From positions 183,396-247,395 of the forward strand of contig QLIY01000068.1 in the NCBI GenBank assembly GCA_003260075.1: a stretch of 64,000 nucleotides of DNA, given 5' to 3'. Under the pieces are notes generated by a model. It made no database searches. It worked only from the letters and a program-made list of their open reading frames with translations, and was not told the DNA's origin. The stretch is from Phallusia mammillata (Eukaryota; Chordata; Ascidiacea; Phlebobranchia; Ascidiidae). Positions 1 to 13,958 of the stretch are shown piece after piece. Position 1 is the stretch's first letter. Every line of letters starts with the position of its first letter. The position numbers were made by a program, and so were the translations under genes.

Positions 1-680
1 TGGGTTAACACTGGGTACCTTAAAATGAGAGGCAATTTCGCTGAAATGTAATCTTTGAAGGAAATCTTTGCCTTCTGTAAGCTGGTCACACTGCTTCTGT
101 ATTTCACCCAGGAATAAATCCAGAATGTATTTTGCATGTGGTTCATCATTTGGAATGTTGTCAGGGTCTAACTGATCCCTGTAATCAAAAAAAGCAATTT
201 TAAAGTGCAAAAATCTTCAATGTAACTTAACAAAGAACTTTACAACTGAAATAAAACCTTGACATGGCTACCATTAATTTTTTTCTGTGACAATGTCATT
301 GACTAAAACTTGACAAAAATTTGTATGTATATTTTAAGTTGTGCAAACTATATAAAAATGGTATTTTTAAAATTTTAACATAAAATTAACACCGAATTAT
401 AGTCATTTTTTATCATTTAATTAACTGGTGTTTTCATTTTTTGTGAAAAAGGCAAAAGTATCTTGATTTCTTGATGAAAAATAATTTTGTATTTAATTTT
501 ACAAAGGCATTAAACACTTTATTGGCCTAAAAACATCATCCCTAGTACTTACCAGGATTGTCTTTCAATTATATCTGCAAAGTAGTGACGGAACTCAATG
601 GGAAAGTTTGGTCCATAGAGGTTCTGAATTTGTCTCAGGGAATCCCCCTCGAGCTCTCGGACCTTTGCCCACAACGACAT
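1..680 (-). CDS. STAT: STAT transcription factor, N-terminal domain exons (5' part of gene, runs off left edge)
   Basis: Signal transducer and activator of transcription, a latent cytoplasmic transcription factor activated by JAK phosphorylation. Two coding exons are seen, 553-680 and 1-178, joined by GTAAGT and a TTTTGATTACAG acceptor. The start is the ATG at 678-680, which begins MSLWAKVRELEGDSLRQ. The joined protein carries the signature of the STAT N-terminal protein-interaction domain: LYGPNFPIEFRHY, then IERQSWDQLDPDN across the splice, with the conserved Trp at the end of the third helix. The spacing is closest in my memory to STAT5, while the MSLW start resembles STAT6, so I call it STAT5/6-like without choosing. 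About 102 residues are visible of a family usually 700-850 long; coiled-coil, DNA-binding and SH2 domains must lie to the left. An upstream in-frame extension from 821 reads into intron or UTR-like sequence and is not needed. Confidence 0.87.
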
Positions 681-1667
681 ACTGTTTACCCCTTGTGTTC
701 CAGGAGTAGACAGAGAGAGAATGTGATCTATATTGCAACAAAAGAAAGATTGTAACATATTGTTCTCATACAAATAATTAAAAAAAATTTTTTTTTCATC
801 ATAAGTGTGCTGCATATTCACATTTAATGTTTAAACTTAACACATTTGCAATTTGTTTGGACATATAATTTGCAGATTCATACGAAAAACCCAACTACGA
901 CATACAAAACACATGATTACTCTATTAAATTTTACATTTTTTTGAGAAAATGATTGAATTGTTGGTTCAGAAAAGGCATTGGAAACCTTATATCACTTAA
1001 GAAAACATGATTACTAAGTGTTAAAGTTAAATGTTTTATACTGTTAAAAATTCAAACACATACAAGTGTAACAAGAAACAGCAGGCAGAAACAATAAAGA
1101 AGTAGTGGTTATATTACCAAGGCACACACACACACCTCCAAATGCTTCCTGTTTTTCCTGTTTAATGTTCACATTCATGTTACCATAGTAATAGCCATTG
1201 TGTGCCATGGGCATGGAGTTTTGGCACTGCAGCATTGCACAAGTGAGGCTACTATCTTATCAGAGCCTTAATTTGTTACTTTAGAGATATAGATATATAA
1301 CACAGCTTATCAAGTTTTAACAAAGTTTTTTTGTGTATCATACAAAATAAGGCCTTTCAGTAACCCTGACAAAATGAAGAAACAATTTTTACCAAATCAT
1401 GCAACAGTAAATGTTTATGCAGATCGTTTTATATGCTTGCTTAAACCATTTACAAACAGTCTGTTAAAATGTGTTCTGTTCTTAAAAGGTATCATAGATC
1501 CTCAACACTAAAATTTCATCTTTACCCATGTACAGTTAACTAACCATCAACAAGTTTACTAAATGCTGCATTAGAACATGCACATTTAATCAAAACTTAA
1601 CTGCCAAAGTTGATTAAATTACTTTCCGTATAAGTCTGTGTATAGTGTTCTTAAGAACATGTATACT

Positions 1668-1990
1668 TTTAAGCAAACAAATTTACAGAGAAAGAATTAT
1701 ATTTACACACAACCGCAAAAAGCATTGAAGTCAAACCTTCACAAAAAAATACTGGTAATTAAGCAGGTTTTTTTGCCACAAAACCAATTTTCATCATGAC
1801 AAAAAACAATTACTTCATTTGTGTTTGCCCCCCCCCCTTTTAAGCAAACAAATTTACAGAGAAAGAATTATATTTACACACAACCACAAAAAGCATTGAA
1901 GTCAAAAACAAACCTTCACAAAAAAATACTGGTAATTAAGCAGGTTTTTTGCCACAAAACCAATTTTCATCAATTTTACTTCATTTGTGT
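1668..1990. repeat. Duplicated block split by poly-C (1828-1837)
   Basis: 1668-1827 and 1838-1990 are near-identical, beginning CTTTTAAGCAAACAAATTTA, with small indels. The left copy stops at the tract and the right copy continues into unique sequence. Confidence 0.85.
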
Positions 1991-2247
1991 TTATGTCCCA
2001 ACCATTTCCAATGCCGGTTTAACTATAGTTTATTGGCACAACAAACACCATTAACGTCTTAACCGTTCCTTAGACATGAGCAAATTCCATTCCATAGGCT
2101 TGGAGAGAAAAAACAACAAAATTCCTCACATTAAAAAACAACATAACGTGCGTTGGTGCACAGGCCACTTTCAAAACCGGTTTAACAATCGTTTATTGCT
2201 ACAACAAAGAAGTATTGACGCCTTGACGCAACCTAAAGCCTAACCCG

Positions 2248-2327
<80 letters not shown>
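2248..2327. repeat. 80-nt poly-C tract
   Basis: An uninterrupted run of about 80 C between AACCTAAAGCCTAACCCG and TTTTCAACAATTACAAG. Unlike the 10-nt tracts, no obvious duplicate lies on either side. It may be a real homopolymer or a sequencing artefact. Confidence 0.8.
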
Positions 2328-2787
2328 TTTTCAACAATTACAAGTCAAATCCCTGCTACAAGTAGAAGTAAACCTGGACCTGAGCTGTCGTGAGATGCAT
2401 GAAGTATTTTCTACGAACTAGGAATTGCTGGAACAGATGGTTTCTGGCAAAAAATATGGCATTGGATATATCATGTCTCGTATAAATGCAAAGATTTGTT
2501 CAAAAACGTTTGTTTTGTTTCGTCTGAATTTTTTTTCGGTTGTCCTTAGTTTTAATTTCAAGTCGATGGCAACCCTGCCGGTAAGGGTGGGGGCAGATTC
2601 CACATTAATTGCTTGCAGGAAAAACAATATTCCTACTAATAAAATATAACTCAATTTGTGTTTGTACTGGGGCCACTTTTTAGGCCGGTTTAAATACGCC
2701 TTAACCAAGTGGTTTTCATCATTTTGCGACGAATTCCTCACTTAACAATTCAAAACATTTTCATTCCTCCCCAGTAGACTACATAGT

Positions 2788-3084
2788 AGATGCCAAAACA
2801 TACAAAGATCGTATTTTATCAACGTCATAGGTATTCCCAGAGCTAAATGAATATTTACAAACCACATAAAAGCGAATTCCTTCACTCATTTTTTAAAATT
2901 CCTTCCTGATTAGGAACCACTGCTTTAACTGAAAACTCCCCCCCCCCATGCCAAAACATACAAAGATCGTATTTTATCAACGTCATAGGTATTCCTAGAG
3001 CTAAGTGAATATTTACAAACCACATAAAAGCGAATTCCTTCACTCAATTTTTAAAATTCCTTCCTGATAACTGAAAACTTAACC
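2788..3084. repeat. Duplicated block split by poly-C (2938-2947)
   Basis: Both copies begin ATGCCAAAACATACAAAGAT and share an ATTTACAAACCACATAAAAG segment. The left copy has an extra TAGGAACCACTGC piece that resembles a hAT end. Confidence 0.8.
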
Positions 3085-3351
3085 AAACCCGCAAAACTAT
3101 TGACATCTTTCATACCAACAGCTTGCGGAGCTAATGTAACAGAGTGACCCGAACATTGGTCGCATGTACATGGCAAGGTGAACGAGGTTCATATAACCCT
3201 TTCGGCAAAGCCACTCTTGATTATATCCACAACGCGCGCAACTATACCTATTGTTTACGCATAATTGTCGCACAAAAGACGGTTGCCTAATAAGAGCAGC
3301 ACGCAAGCTAAATTATAATGTTCCTTAGCCTTTGTCCTAATCACAATTTCT

Positions 3352-3739
3352 TAAGTTATGTTCTTAACGACGAACAGACGCTTGCTATGAGTAGAAACGA
3401 ATTGCCACTCGAAAACGGCAAAACCTCGTTAAAAACATCACATTTTTTTGGGAATATTTCAATCTTAACTTAACCTGGCCACTGATATTAGGGAAATCGC
3501 CCGTTCTTTGTGTTTGGAAGTGTGTCCGTTAAAGACAAGGAAACAGAAATTAATTAGTTTCACACTCTGCATTACATTTAGTTTGCTTTATAGAAATAAT
3601 ACACTTTCGTCTTTTTCGACCTAAGACTTTGGTTCAAAATACTGTAAAAATTGGGCTACGTCACACAAAACACTACTGTAAGTCTTAACATAAGCTTTCA
3701 AATCTACTCAAAAAATTGTTTGCAGAGCGTTATACACTA

Positions 3740-3796
<57 letters not shown>

Positions 3797-4391
3797 TACG
3801 AGTTTTTGCTCGATATTGAGTGTACACTCTATGTTATGAGTGTCAAATTCGATTTTCCTTTATTGTATCCGTTTTTATTAAAAAGTCAAACAAATGTTTG
3901 ACAGTTAAGGGTAATATGCAATAAAGACCCTATGAACCAGATGTTATCGCATTACCACTGCAATTTTTAAAAAAGGTTCTTTTTACCATAATCAACCCAA
4001 GCTACAAGCATTCTAGTAAGGAGCCCCCCCCCCGTAAGTTATGTTCTTAACGGCGAACAGACGTTTGGTATGAGCAGAAACGAATTACCACTCGAAAACG
4101 GAAAAACCTCGTTTAAAACATCACAAATTTTTGGCAATATTTCAATCTTAACTTAACCTGGCCATTGATATTAGGGAAATCGCCCGTTCTTTGTGTTTGG
4201 AACTGCGCCCATTAAAGACGATTTACCTTTATTGTATCCGTTTTTATTAAAAAGTCAAACAAAGGTTTGACAGTGAAGGGTAATATGCAAATAAAGACGC
4301 TATGAACCAGATGCACATCGCATTACCACAGCAACCTTTAAAGAGGTTTTTTAACCATAAACAACCCAAGCTAGAAACATTTTAGTAAGGA
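3352..4391. repeat. Duplicated block split by poly-C (4024-4033), with a large indel between copies
   Basis: The left copy (3352-4023) and right copy (4034-4391) both begin TAAGTTATGTTCTTAACG and end TTAGTAAGGA. The right copy lacks about 310 nt present in the left copy, including the 56-nt poly-C at 3741-3796. This looks like two alleles differing by an insertion. Confidence 0.8.
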
Positions 4392-5947
4392 TTACAAACC
4401 AACTTTGTATAACCAATCTGTCCTAATTTTAAAAGAAAACTTCCGAGTAAACGGACAGCGCCCGTAAAAAACACAAGTCGATGCAGAATTAATGTGTCTT
4501 CAACAGGTCTCTATTGCGACAAGCCCGTTTTTACAGGAAATAAAAACTCAACTATTGGTGAAACTTTAAATGTTTCTTAAATGCTGTCTGAAGATTTCAT
4601 GGAAACTTTGTTCACTATCCATTAGGTTCACGTTAAAGTTTTGGAAAATGGAAGTCAGGACACAGTGTGAAATTGCTCACATTCTGAAAGCTAAGGACAT
4701 GCTGCTAAAAATAAAAAAAGGACTTCAAACAGCAAAAATAATTAACGAAGCAACAGTGCTTTCTAATCAAAATCAGTCAACAAATATTGTTAACGATATA
4801 TATTTTACCCAAAAGGACATCTTTAGTCGTTCTTATTTGAACAGAATCTTTTGCTTCGTCAATTATTCTTACGGATAATTTTATGTATAAATCAGTGATC
4901 GTCGACAAAAGATGCCAACTATTTGCGGGAAAGGTCCTTTTACAAACACTAAAACTAAAGCCAACAGCAAAAACGGGGAAAAAGAGGGTATTAAATGCAT
5001 ACTAAAAAACGCACTTTTATTTTAAAAATTTGGACAATCGAAAAAACAACAACAGTAATTCGTAAAATTAAACACTAAATATCCTTGAACAACCAAACTT
5101 TCTCGCACAAAATACTAGATCGCCGTTACATACTTTCACCCTTCGTCCAATACTGGTTTTATTAGGGCTAACACAATACAGAATGTGCCCTCATTTTATC
5201 ACATAAGCAAAAAACAATCATCAATCATTTTCAGCTAAACGCTTGTCACAAGTTTTGAGCAACACAACGATCGTAATTTAAGCCTAGTCGGGTTACATAT
5301 TGCGCGCCTGTTGTTGCTAGCGGGAACGAAAACCGCTTGCGACTCGTATCCTTTTATAATAGCAAGTTTCCGTTCAACGGAAACTACAGGCCCTCCATGG
5401 TTTTCAAACACTTTTATACGCTTTGTTTCGCAGTAAATAGACGACCTCAAAAATATGCTAGCTGTCCAGAGGTCGTGTCCTAATTTAACAACAGTTCATC
5501 TTTGACATGCGACTGTATTGGAATTAGCATGCTCTCCACAGCAAAAATTACATGTATAGCTGAAAATTTGCCGTCAAACACTCTAGCTGAAACTTTATTT
5601 AACCCATGAACCCTTGACCCATTGCGTTGGTGAGAAAGTAATGGGGAATTTAACAGAATATGTCAACCGTCAGCTGATGCATAAATAACCATTTCCATTT
5701 ATGCATCTTGGTAGAATCAGTAATACAGTCAAGCCTCCAGTACAATAAAAATTAGGCTGTTACAATCAGCCCATCAGGGTCTTATCAAAAATGTCCACAA
5801 CGATAACATAATTGCATTTGACGTCCAGCCCTGACAAGATTTTGGTATGTTTCTGTTTGTCGCAAAACTGTACACAAATGACAAAATTTATATCAACGTT
5901 TCTTAACAGGCAGCCATGACAAACCCTCTCAAAGGGGCACAAGGTGT

Positions 5948-6210
5948 TTTTCTGTGGGCAACGAGTGTAGGTCTCACTGGTGACAACCACAAAAAAAATC
6001 CACGTGAGAACTTTAACACTTTCAAGTAGTCAAAATGACTAACATGCTAATGTTTCAAGCAGTCAAAATAATGGCATTTCCCCCCCCCCTTTCTGTGGGC
6101 AACGAGTGTAGGTCTCACTGGTGACAACCACAAAAAATCCACGTGAACACTTTCAAGTAGTCAAAATGACTAACATGCTAATGTTTCAAGTAGTCAAAAT
6201 AATGGCATTT
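5948..6210. repeat. Duplicated block split by poly-C (6080-6089)
   Basis: 5948-6079 and 6090-6210 both begin TTTCTGTGGGCAACGAGTGT and end AAAATAATGGCATTT, with a short deletion in the right copy. Confidence 0.82.
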
Positions 6211-7377
6211 ATTCATTCATTCATTCTGGAAGAAGGTTTTGTCCTTGGTGCCGCTGCACTTTTCTCATTCGCAGTGTACAGAATCAATGAGAAGTTGCTA
6301 ATATGGTTTCGAACTTACTTTCATAACGAGTGGTGATTTGTTTACCCGCTTTAATCGACTGTTTTTTACTTGCTCCAGAGTCGATATTAAAAGTGTTGTA
6401 ACGAGCCGAGGGATACGCGCTCTGAGGGTTACTTTAAAGGGGCCATAAACTACGACTTACGAACCACTAACTGAGAACCAAAAGTACCGTAATTTAGAAC
6501 GGGGTATTAGGTCAGTACCGCCAAACTTTTCACAGAAAGTGTCAACAGGTGGTAAATTTCACTTGCTTTTAGGGTAAACTTACGTAAGCATTTCTTTATG
6601 ATAGCTTTGCGAAATGATAAAATGAATTACAAAACTTTTAAATTAGCCATAACCGATACGTTTGGAATGTAATTTTGCCCAAGGCACAAAAAGTTTTGCA
6701 AAACGCATACACTCTTGAGGTGCACGTATGAAGTATTTGCGCAAATACAATGTGAACAAAACAAAACTGTTTTCAAGCGTAATGATTCTGCGTTTTGACG
6801 TAACGACGCACGCACGCTTTGATAATATCTAGCCGTACTAATTGGCGACGTAGCCACAAACCGACCTCGTACTTGAAAATCTGCACACAGCACAAAACCT
6901 ACTAGCATGACAGCACATAACACGCGGTAATCAGTCTTGCACGCGGCGTTAGCTTACAAACAAGTTGACACCTAAAAGTTTAATGAGTGCAAAAAGGTAC
7001 AACCTACTTAACTGCCAATCACGCCTTTCCAGGAAGCTGATTACCATACCTGACAAGTTTCAGTTTTCTGGCTAGTTTTAAATTCATTTCTCTCGTGTCG
7101 TTTTGTAACTGTTGCAAAAATGTCACACATCTTAGGCACAAGAACTCACGGAAGTGACATATCATAAGAAAGATGAGACACATTTACTTGTGATGGCTGA
7201 AACCGGAAGAGCCCTTTGTTTGCGTGCAATTAAAGTTCTGTCGAATTTTTCATCTTCGAAGACCATGTCAAGCGAGTAGTTCTGAACGAATTAAAAGAAA
7301 TACCTTGTGCAAATTCATAAGCTAGACACACTGTTCGCTGAACAACCGTATCAAAAGTTAAACGTTCAAGAGCCTAT

Positions 7378-7828
7378 CCTTTTTACGTTTGTTGCTATTT
7401 TGACAGGTAAAAGCGATTATACAGTAAAACTCGGTTAAACCGAATTCGGTTACCGTAATTTTCCGTGTCCCCCCCCCCTTTTACGTTTGTTGCTATTTTG
7501 ACAGGTAAAAGCGATTATACAGTAAATCGCGGTTAAACCGAATTCGGTTAATCCGGATCTTCGACTAATTCGGACAAAACTTGGGGTACAAATGAATTGT
7601 AATGTGGTAAGGTTTTAACTGATCAACATCGCCCCCCCCCCGTGCGTATTATGCACGGGGGCGCACTATACTTGGAAAATTACGGTAATCCGGATCTTCG
7701 ACTAATTCGGACAAAACTTGGGGTACAATTGATTTGTAATGTGGTAGGGTTTTAACTGATCAACATCAGTTTATCCGAATTAGGACAGTATTTCGGTCCC
7801 AACGGGTCCGGATCAACCGAGATTTACT
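7378..7828. repeat. Pogo-like MITE copies broken up by two poly-C tracts (7469-7478, 7632-7641)
   Basis: Three partial copies of one element are stacked. The 5' terminus ATACAGTAAAACTCGGTTAA occurs near 7420 and again, slightly changed, near 7517. The internal AATCCGGATCTTCGACTAAT occurs near 7550 and 7687. The only 3' end, CAACCGAGATTTACTAC, is near 7815. The termini match the MITEs at 11.1, 19.6 and 56.9 kb. Confidence 0.65.
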
Positions 7829-10800
7829 ACATTTGTTATCATGTTTGTACCCCTAACCATTAGCGTACAACCTGTGGCACACAAATTTATGTCAGCGAGC
7901 AAATTTTTGTTAAAGCATGATGGCGGCTGTACAGTGACAAAAACTCATTTGTATATATTCGTCACAGTACGCTTCAGGGCTGATCCCAGTTATGAATTTA
8001 CGTTCATCTTAACATTCTATATATTCGGCTTCAGAAAGTGGTGACAAATCATTTTCGATCAAGAAAGACTAATTATAATACAAGCCAGTTAAACGTGCGC
8101 CTCCAGCCGCTATAGCTACCAAAAAACCTACAGATACAAGTAAATTTCTTCCATTTTGAAAGCGTGCAACTTAAAATTAATGCAAATGCCGTTGTTTAGC
8201 CAGTAATTTTCTTTTTGCAGTTTGGAATGTTTACGTTGCTTAAGGTTAGTAAAAACAAACGTACAAACGTAAGCGTGTCACACTTTGTAAAACAAATAAA
8301 CGCGTACGCAATTACGCTCAAATACCTACAGACGCCATAACACCTTCTAAATTCCATTTTTTTCCCAACACAACAACTGCAAACGACCCACTTCCGGCGT
8401 ACATTTCTACACACAACATATCTTGACTATTTTTTACCCACACAGCAAAACACGGACCAATCCATCATCCACACGACAAACTAACATGCACAATTTTCCG
8501 TTGGATCTGCAGTCCTAAAGCACGACCTGTTTTCCCCTTGACGATAGTTGGCCACGTACAAGAACGATACACATTACCAAGTTCGATGGTGCAATGCCAA
8601 AAGGTCTTTGTGAACATGAAATGAGTCGACAATACACTGTGGGGTGACTATCACGCCTTATCAAAAATTATCACGGAGAAACATCACGTATGGATTTTGC
8701 GTGTTTTTTGCATGTGTTAGTAAATGCATCAAGTGAGTGACTCAAATACGTTGTTTTAGCTCCAAAACACTTCAGGACAGTCTCAACTATATAAAGCTCT
8801 TCTGGCAATTGTATTTTGTACTGACCTTTCGAAAGCTGTATATAGTGGATATTATGCATGGCAGCAACACCCTAGATACTCAGAGGAGTTCATTAATAAT
8901 TAAAAATGACATTTTACACATTATGGTTAGTGGTGAATAAGCAAAAAACGCAATTGTTAACAAACTAAATTTAAATTGTAACTTAACGCTTTTGGCGTTA
9001 CTTATTACGAATGCTTATGTACATTTCGTACACAGTTAGTTACGTACAATTAAGTTCAATTCAAACAACTTGGAAATCAAACAAACGGTTTCAAACGCTC
9101 GGTTCTTTTCACTAACATGTTAGTTTGATTAGGGGACAAACACAGTCTGCTGTACAGTATATTGTATGTGCAGTATATATTTAATCCTTCAATAACTTTT
9201 ACAACTAAACTCCCGCTAAGAACTACATTAGCTTGTGTTTTTCGCTATACTTTCAAACTGTCTGCTCCTCTCGTGCTAAATCTGTCCTCATGGCCGGGTG
9301 TGAAGCCCAGAATGCCGGCAAAATTCGCACAAATTCTTGTTGGTCTTACTTCTGACTGACACATGCGCAAACGCTGCCAATTAACGTACACAATACGCAA
9401 ACGAGCAGGCGAAACAGATACCCAGGCGCAAGACTAACATTGACGTCTTTCCGAGCGTCTGGCTTTTTCGCCGAAAGAAAAGGCATGCCGATTTGAACAA
9501 TCGCCTGCATTGCGGATCGCCTCAAAACCGAACAGCTGAAAAAAATACAACCCGTCAGTCGCGCCTGGGTTTGGGCTAATACTGCACCATGCGCCTGAAG
9601 TGTGGCGCCTTTAGTTAGCTGCACAGCGAACGGGGGAGCGTCAATTAATCTTCAACGGGTATGAAGGCAAGCGGTGACGTTTAGACGTGACGTTGTAGGG
9701 ACTGGTAAGACGTGATGTGCCAAGTTGGATAGCGAAAACGAATTGGTGTGAGTTACAACAAAAACTGAAGTTTTCAAATTCCAACTGCGGAATTGTGGAT
9801 GATGAAAAAACTTTTTTTTAACAATTTTGGCGATTATAGTTACAGAAAGTATTTTTCTACAGCAAACACAACATATGCTTGAAAAAGTAGAAGACGGGCA
9901 ACGCCACTTCCCTGCAGCGCGTTTTATGCAAATTCGATTTTACAAATCCCGAGTTAAAGTTTGACACCATTAATCAAAGTGAGATTCGAATTTTCCAGAC
10001 AGACTCAGGATACATGCCTTACTTCGTGCATACGCGACAAGAACGCGCTACCAGGATAAATTCCAACTTCTGTATAATGACACCAACTGGCAAAAAGACA
10101 CAGCTTTTGGCAATAAATTCCAAAGGGTGAAATAACTATTATAGGTACCTGCTGTTTAGGTCAACAAATGGCAGAAATAGGGCAAAAGTCAGCGGTGTGT
10201 TTGCATTCTCTCAATACTAGGTCAATTTCTGATACCTGAATTGTAAACTCAAAAACAGGCCAGTTGGGACAAAATGAGCATCACTATTCACTACTAATGT
10301 TTGGTACAAGAGATTTTTCCAAGTTGAAATAATGTGTCAATTTAAGCTCATAAAATAATGTTGTAAAATGTAGGTCTATGACTAATATATGGCAGTTTTT
10401 TATATTGAGACAAATTTACTATAGGAGAAAGGCACCTCACCATAAAACCGTTCATACAAAAAGATACGACCAAAAAGGTAAAACAAATAAAACCCATGTA
10501 ATTAAAACAGTAGCAGACCATGAATCACTCAGGCAAAACAGGAAAACCGCTGCATAAAGGATTAGCAAACAAAACAAACAGTTTGGTAGCTGCCTTGGCG
10601 CCGATACTTTCATAAGTTTACCTTGATCTCAGTGTTTAGAAGATCGTAAGCATTTCCGGCTTGGCGACACTGTTTGGAATTCCAAAAGTTTGTTGTAGGG
10701 TTTCGATTGCGGTGAAATCTGTCAAACAAAACTAGTTTGGTGGTTGCTATATGATAAGTAGCTACTAGTTACTTCTTAAAGGGGTGGCTACAAACTTTTT

Positions 10801-11121
10801 TGTTAGGAGTACAGTGCCAAATACAGTTACTAACGAAAGTTCGTTAAAAAACAAGTTGCCTAAATTTTGTTAAAGAGAACTTCAAACACAGCGCTCTGAT
10901 CTTCCTCAGTTTCAGCTTGGCAGTAATACCGTGATGGCAACCAACGAACTTAGGTACACAAGACACGGACTTAAATAGTAGCTTTATTAGAAAACAAATT
11001 GCCAAAGGTTTTTGTCAAAACGTCTGATTAATAAAATGAATACGTTTTATTCTTCAAACACATTTTGCACAAAATTTCGGCGAATGTCAAAAACAGACAA
11101 GAAAGTAAATACTGGACCACA

Positions 11122-11268
11122 CAGTAAACCTCGGTCAATTCGGACAATCTTTTCGGGCCAAACGGGTATCTGTACCCTTACCGCATTACAAATCATTTGT
11201 ACCTCGAGTTTTTGTCCGAATTAGGCGTAGAACCGGTTTACCCGAATCCGGCTTAGCCCAGGTTTACT
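11122..11268. mobile_element. Pogo-like MITE
   Basis: It starts CAGTAAACCTCGGTCAATTC and ends with the inverted counterpart CCCAGGTTTACTAC. There is no coding capacity. The short CAGTAAACCTCGG terminus and the TA duplication seen at sister copies suggest a Tc1/mariner-pogo type element moved in trans. Confidence 0.6.
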
Positions 11269-13958
11269 ACATAATAACAATTAGCTATTTTTATGGATCA
11301 ATAAGAGGGGAGCGAAAACTGATAACAATGCGTTGTCAAGAAAATTAGTTCCAGGTAAAGGTGTGCGCAGAGTATAAGCGTTACCTAGCGTGCTTTGAAA
11401 TGTGGACTTTAATCATAGCATTTGGATTTCCTTGAAACACTTACGTGCTCTTCGAAAACAGTAGGAGGAAATTTGTATGTGAAATTCCATTTCCCCGTAA
11501 ATTAGAAAGCACTAGTGATAGCGCACAACGCCAGAACGTGGAATTCTATACACCACCTAAGTGGGCGCGTAGTAAGACACCTAGCGACAAAACGTGAGGG
11601 ATTAAACGTAATCGCAGATTACAGCACGTTGGAACCCGATATTATGACGTCATAGTGAAAGGTATTTTGATGACAAAAAAGCCGAGTGGACCAAAACTAC
11701 ACGCGTTTTTTTACACTACGGCCAGTCTCAGTACACTCACGTATATTAGGGACTTGAAGATTACGCTTCGCAATTTTAAGTAATTTATGAACTTTTACTC
11801 ATGATTTTACGACCTTTCTCAGCAAAAATGTTTTTTTAATAAAAGGCCAAGCACCCACAAAATCTTGGTTCCGAATACTTCAATTAAAACCATATATGAG
11901 TCGATGACACAAACCGTAAAAATGTATACAGGTAAGTTAAACACATTCATTACTGGGATCATCCCTGAAGAGTTCAAGCAGACCAGCGATTCATTTATAA
12001 ATCATAGTGTGACAGGCCTATTGACGGCGTAATACCGAATCAAGCCTGTCCGTCAAACATAATACGCCAAAGAAATCCTATGTGGCCCTTTAGCCCCATC
12101 TTGCGGTAAAAGTAAACCTTCACGACATCAATAGTTTTTCCCGCGTTTTTAAAATTTGTAGTTTGGTCTACATCTACATTGTACAGGGGCCAATAGACAT
12201 GTTGCACATTGCTTATTCTATATATATATTCGACAGATTTTCTTTGCGAAAAGTCATAATTTTTACACATATTTTGTCTACAATTTTTAAATGACAAAGT
12301 ACTATTTCTGAAATATTTGAAAAAAATGCGTATTTTCTGGATATATTTTGCGATAATATGAACAAATGCGTATGCAGACTGTCAGCATTCCTTCATTACA
12401 GAACAACAGTTATAAGAAACCGAGGCATAAAAATTTCATGTAAATCTACTTTACAGCGGCAAGCAACCATGCGTACAACACACAGTTAAGGTCCATACAC
12501 AAATACGTGGCCAGTACCGCGATGGTAACGTAAAACATCACGCGATTAACTAACAGCGAAAAATTTGTGAAGGCTTGTGTGGTCGCTTGAACAAATAGAC
12601 CCCGACTGGCTACGGTCGGTGTGCAAACATTCAAACAGCCTGGGGCCTTCGTGAGAACGAGCCTAAAGCGGTAAGCAACGACAAGTTAACGAAACCTGGT
12701 TTGCTGCCGCATCCCACGAAGTCTAATCTAAAACCTGAAAATTCCGCAACTTCACTCCCAAGTTAATGCTGCACATTATTTTGCAAGAGCCATAGCAACC
12801 CTTCTTACCTTGCTTGCAAATGTCGCCGCTGCCTTAACTCCTCTGCTTTTGTGGGTTAAAATATTTTGCATGCGCCACTCAGTTTTTTTGGGTCTAGCCT
12901 ATCACTCTGAAAAATGACACAAAAACATACTAGGTTATGCAAGCTGCAGAGTTTAGTTGCAGAATACAGTTACACACTGCCAGGCGAGTTTGGCGACTGG
13001 ATTTACGGGCGAATTTTACTACCCTCGTAAAACGAGCGCGCCCGAACTTCGAAGTCGAATTTTGGAGTTGTAACTTTTACACGGGTTCACAAAAAGGCCG
13101 TTAACAAACTGAAAAAAATGTGCCAATAAATGCATACGGTTTTCTCATAATGAACGTTTTGTTAACGCCGGTAGTAATGCATGTTACTTGTTATTTGTCA
13201 TTACTTTTGCAAGTTTAAAAAGCATATTTTATTACTTAATTTCGATATATCTCGATTCAACTGTTATTGCCTAGCATAACATATGAACTACATGGTACTC
13301 TACTGACAAACACATTGTTTTAACTGAAGTAATAATACTCCAACTGTACCCTGATACAGGCGACCTGAATAGGACGTAAACGTCGGGTAAAACAAGTCAT
13401 TGGCCAGTAGAGCATAATTTAGGTGTATAGATCCAACTTCTTTTAATTCAGCATTTCGTTTCTAAAACAGTTAGTTTACAACAAAGTGATTTGCGCCGGG
13501 GATTACAATCAGAGCCTTCGCGGAAAAGATGGTTTCAAATCTTAAGCATGTGTTGGGTTGACATGGACGCGTGGCTTATTAATCGTGACGAGTAATGGGG
13601 AGAAACGCTTGTTTCGTCATATTGCCCTTTCATGTGTCGTGATTGGACAGCAATTGGTTGAGGAAAATCACGTATTTTTAGTCAAACGCCGAGGTACAGT
13701 GGCGGATGTGTTAAAGAGTCATGCCAGTGGCAAAGTTTGGGTTGCTGTAAGGGTCAATCCATAACCACAACAATGCCGTTTTTTGTGGCAAAAAAAAACG
13801 TTTGCATCTTTTACCACAAAGCAATTTACAAAACAAGAAGCCTAATAAAATCACGTATATCATGTAGTTGGTAAAAAAAACCTTGCAAACTGTAATGTTT
13901 AATACACATATTTTTTTGAAATTTAAAAATGAGAAGGTACAAACAGTTGGTCTTTGAT

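Larger units (their letters stand above)
681..5600. other. No gene seen; upstream of STAT
   Basis: This AT-rich stretch should include the STAT promoter and perhaps a non-coding first exon, but I cannot place either. It holds an 80-nt poly-C tract (2248-2327), a 56-nt poly-C tract (3741-3796), three tract-separated duplications listed below, and a short CA run near 1127. The longest open frame is 107 codons on the minus strand (2418-2741), with a hydrophobic stretch LSYILLVGILFFLQAI. It has no splice or family support and I do not call it a gene. Confidence 0.6.
5600..11300. other. No gene seen; repeat-bearing intergenic sequence
   Basis: No open frame here has splice or family support. The region contains duplicated blocks near 6 and 7.5 kb and pogo-like MITE copies (near 7.4-7.8 kb and at 11,122-11,268). 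Several stretches carry many CpG-containing words but no recognisable promoter. Confidence 0.55.

Noticed and set aside
549-821. STAT start at the upstream methionine of the same open frame
   Set aside because: The extension is lysine/asparagine-rich AT sequence with no STAT similarity, and the family's N-domain begins at the MSLW methionine.
2418-2741. 107-codon minus-strand frame with a signal-peptide-like hydrophobic segment
   Set aside because: No homology recognised, no promoter or splice context, and it lies next to repeats; a chance frame of this size is expected in 16 kb of intergenic DNA.
3651-3901. Open frames encoding runs of proline
   Set aside because: They are translations of a poly-C tract, with no splice or codon support.
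4570-4878. 102-codon plus-strand frame
   Set aside because: Composition is like random AT-rich sequence, with no domain and no exon borders.
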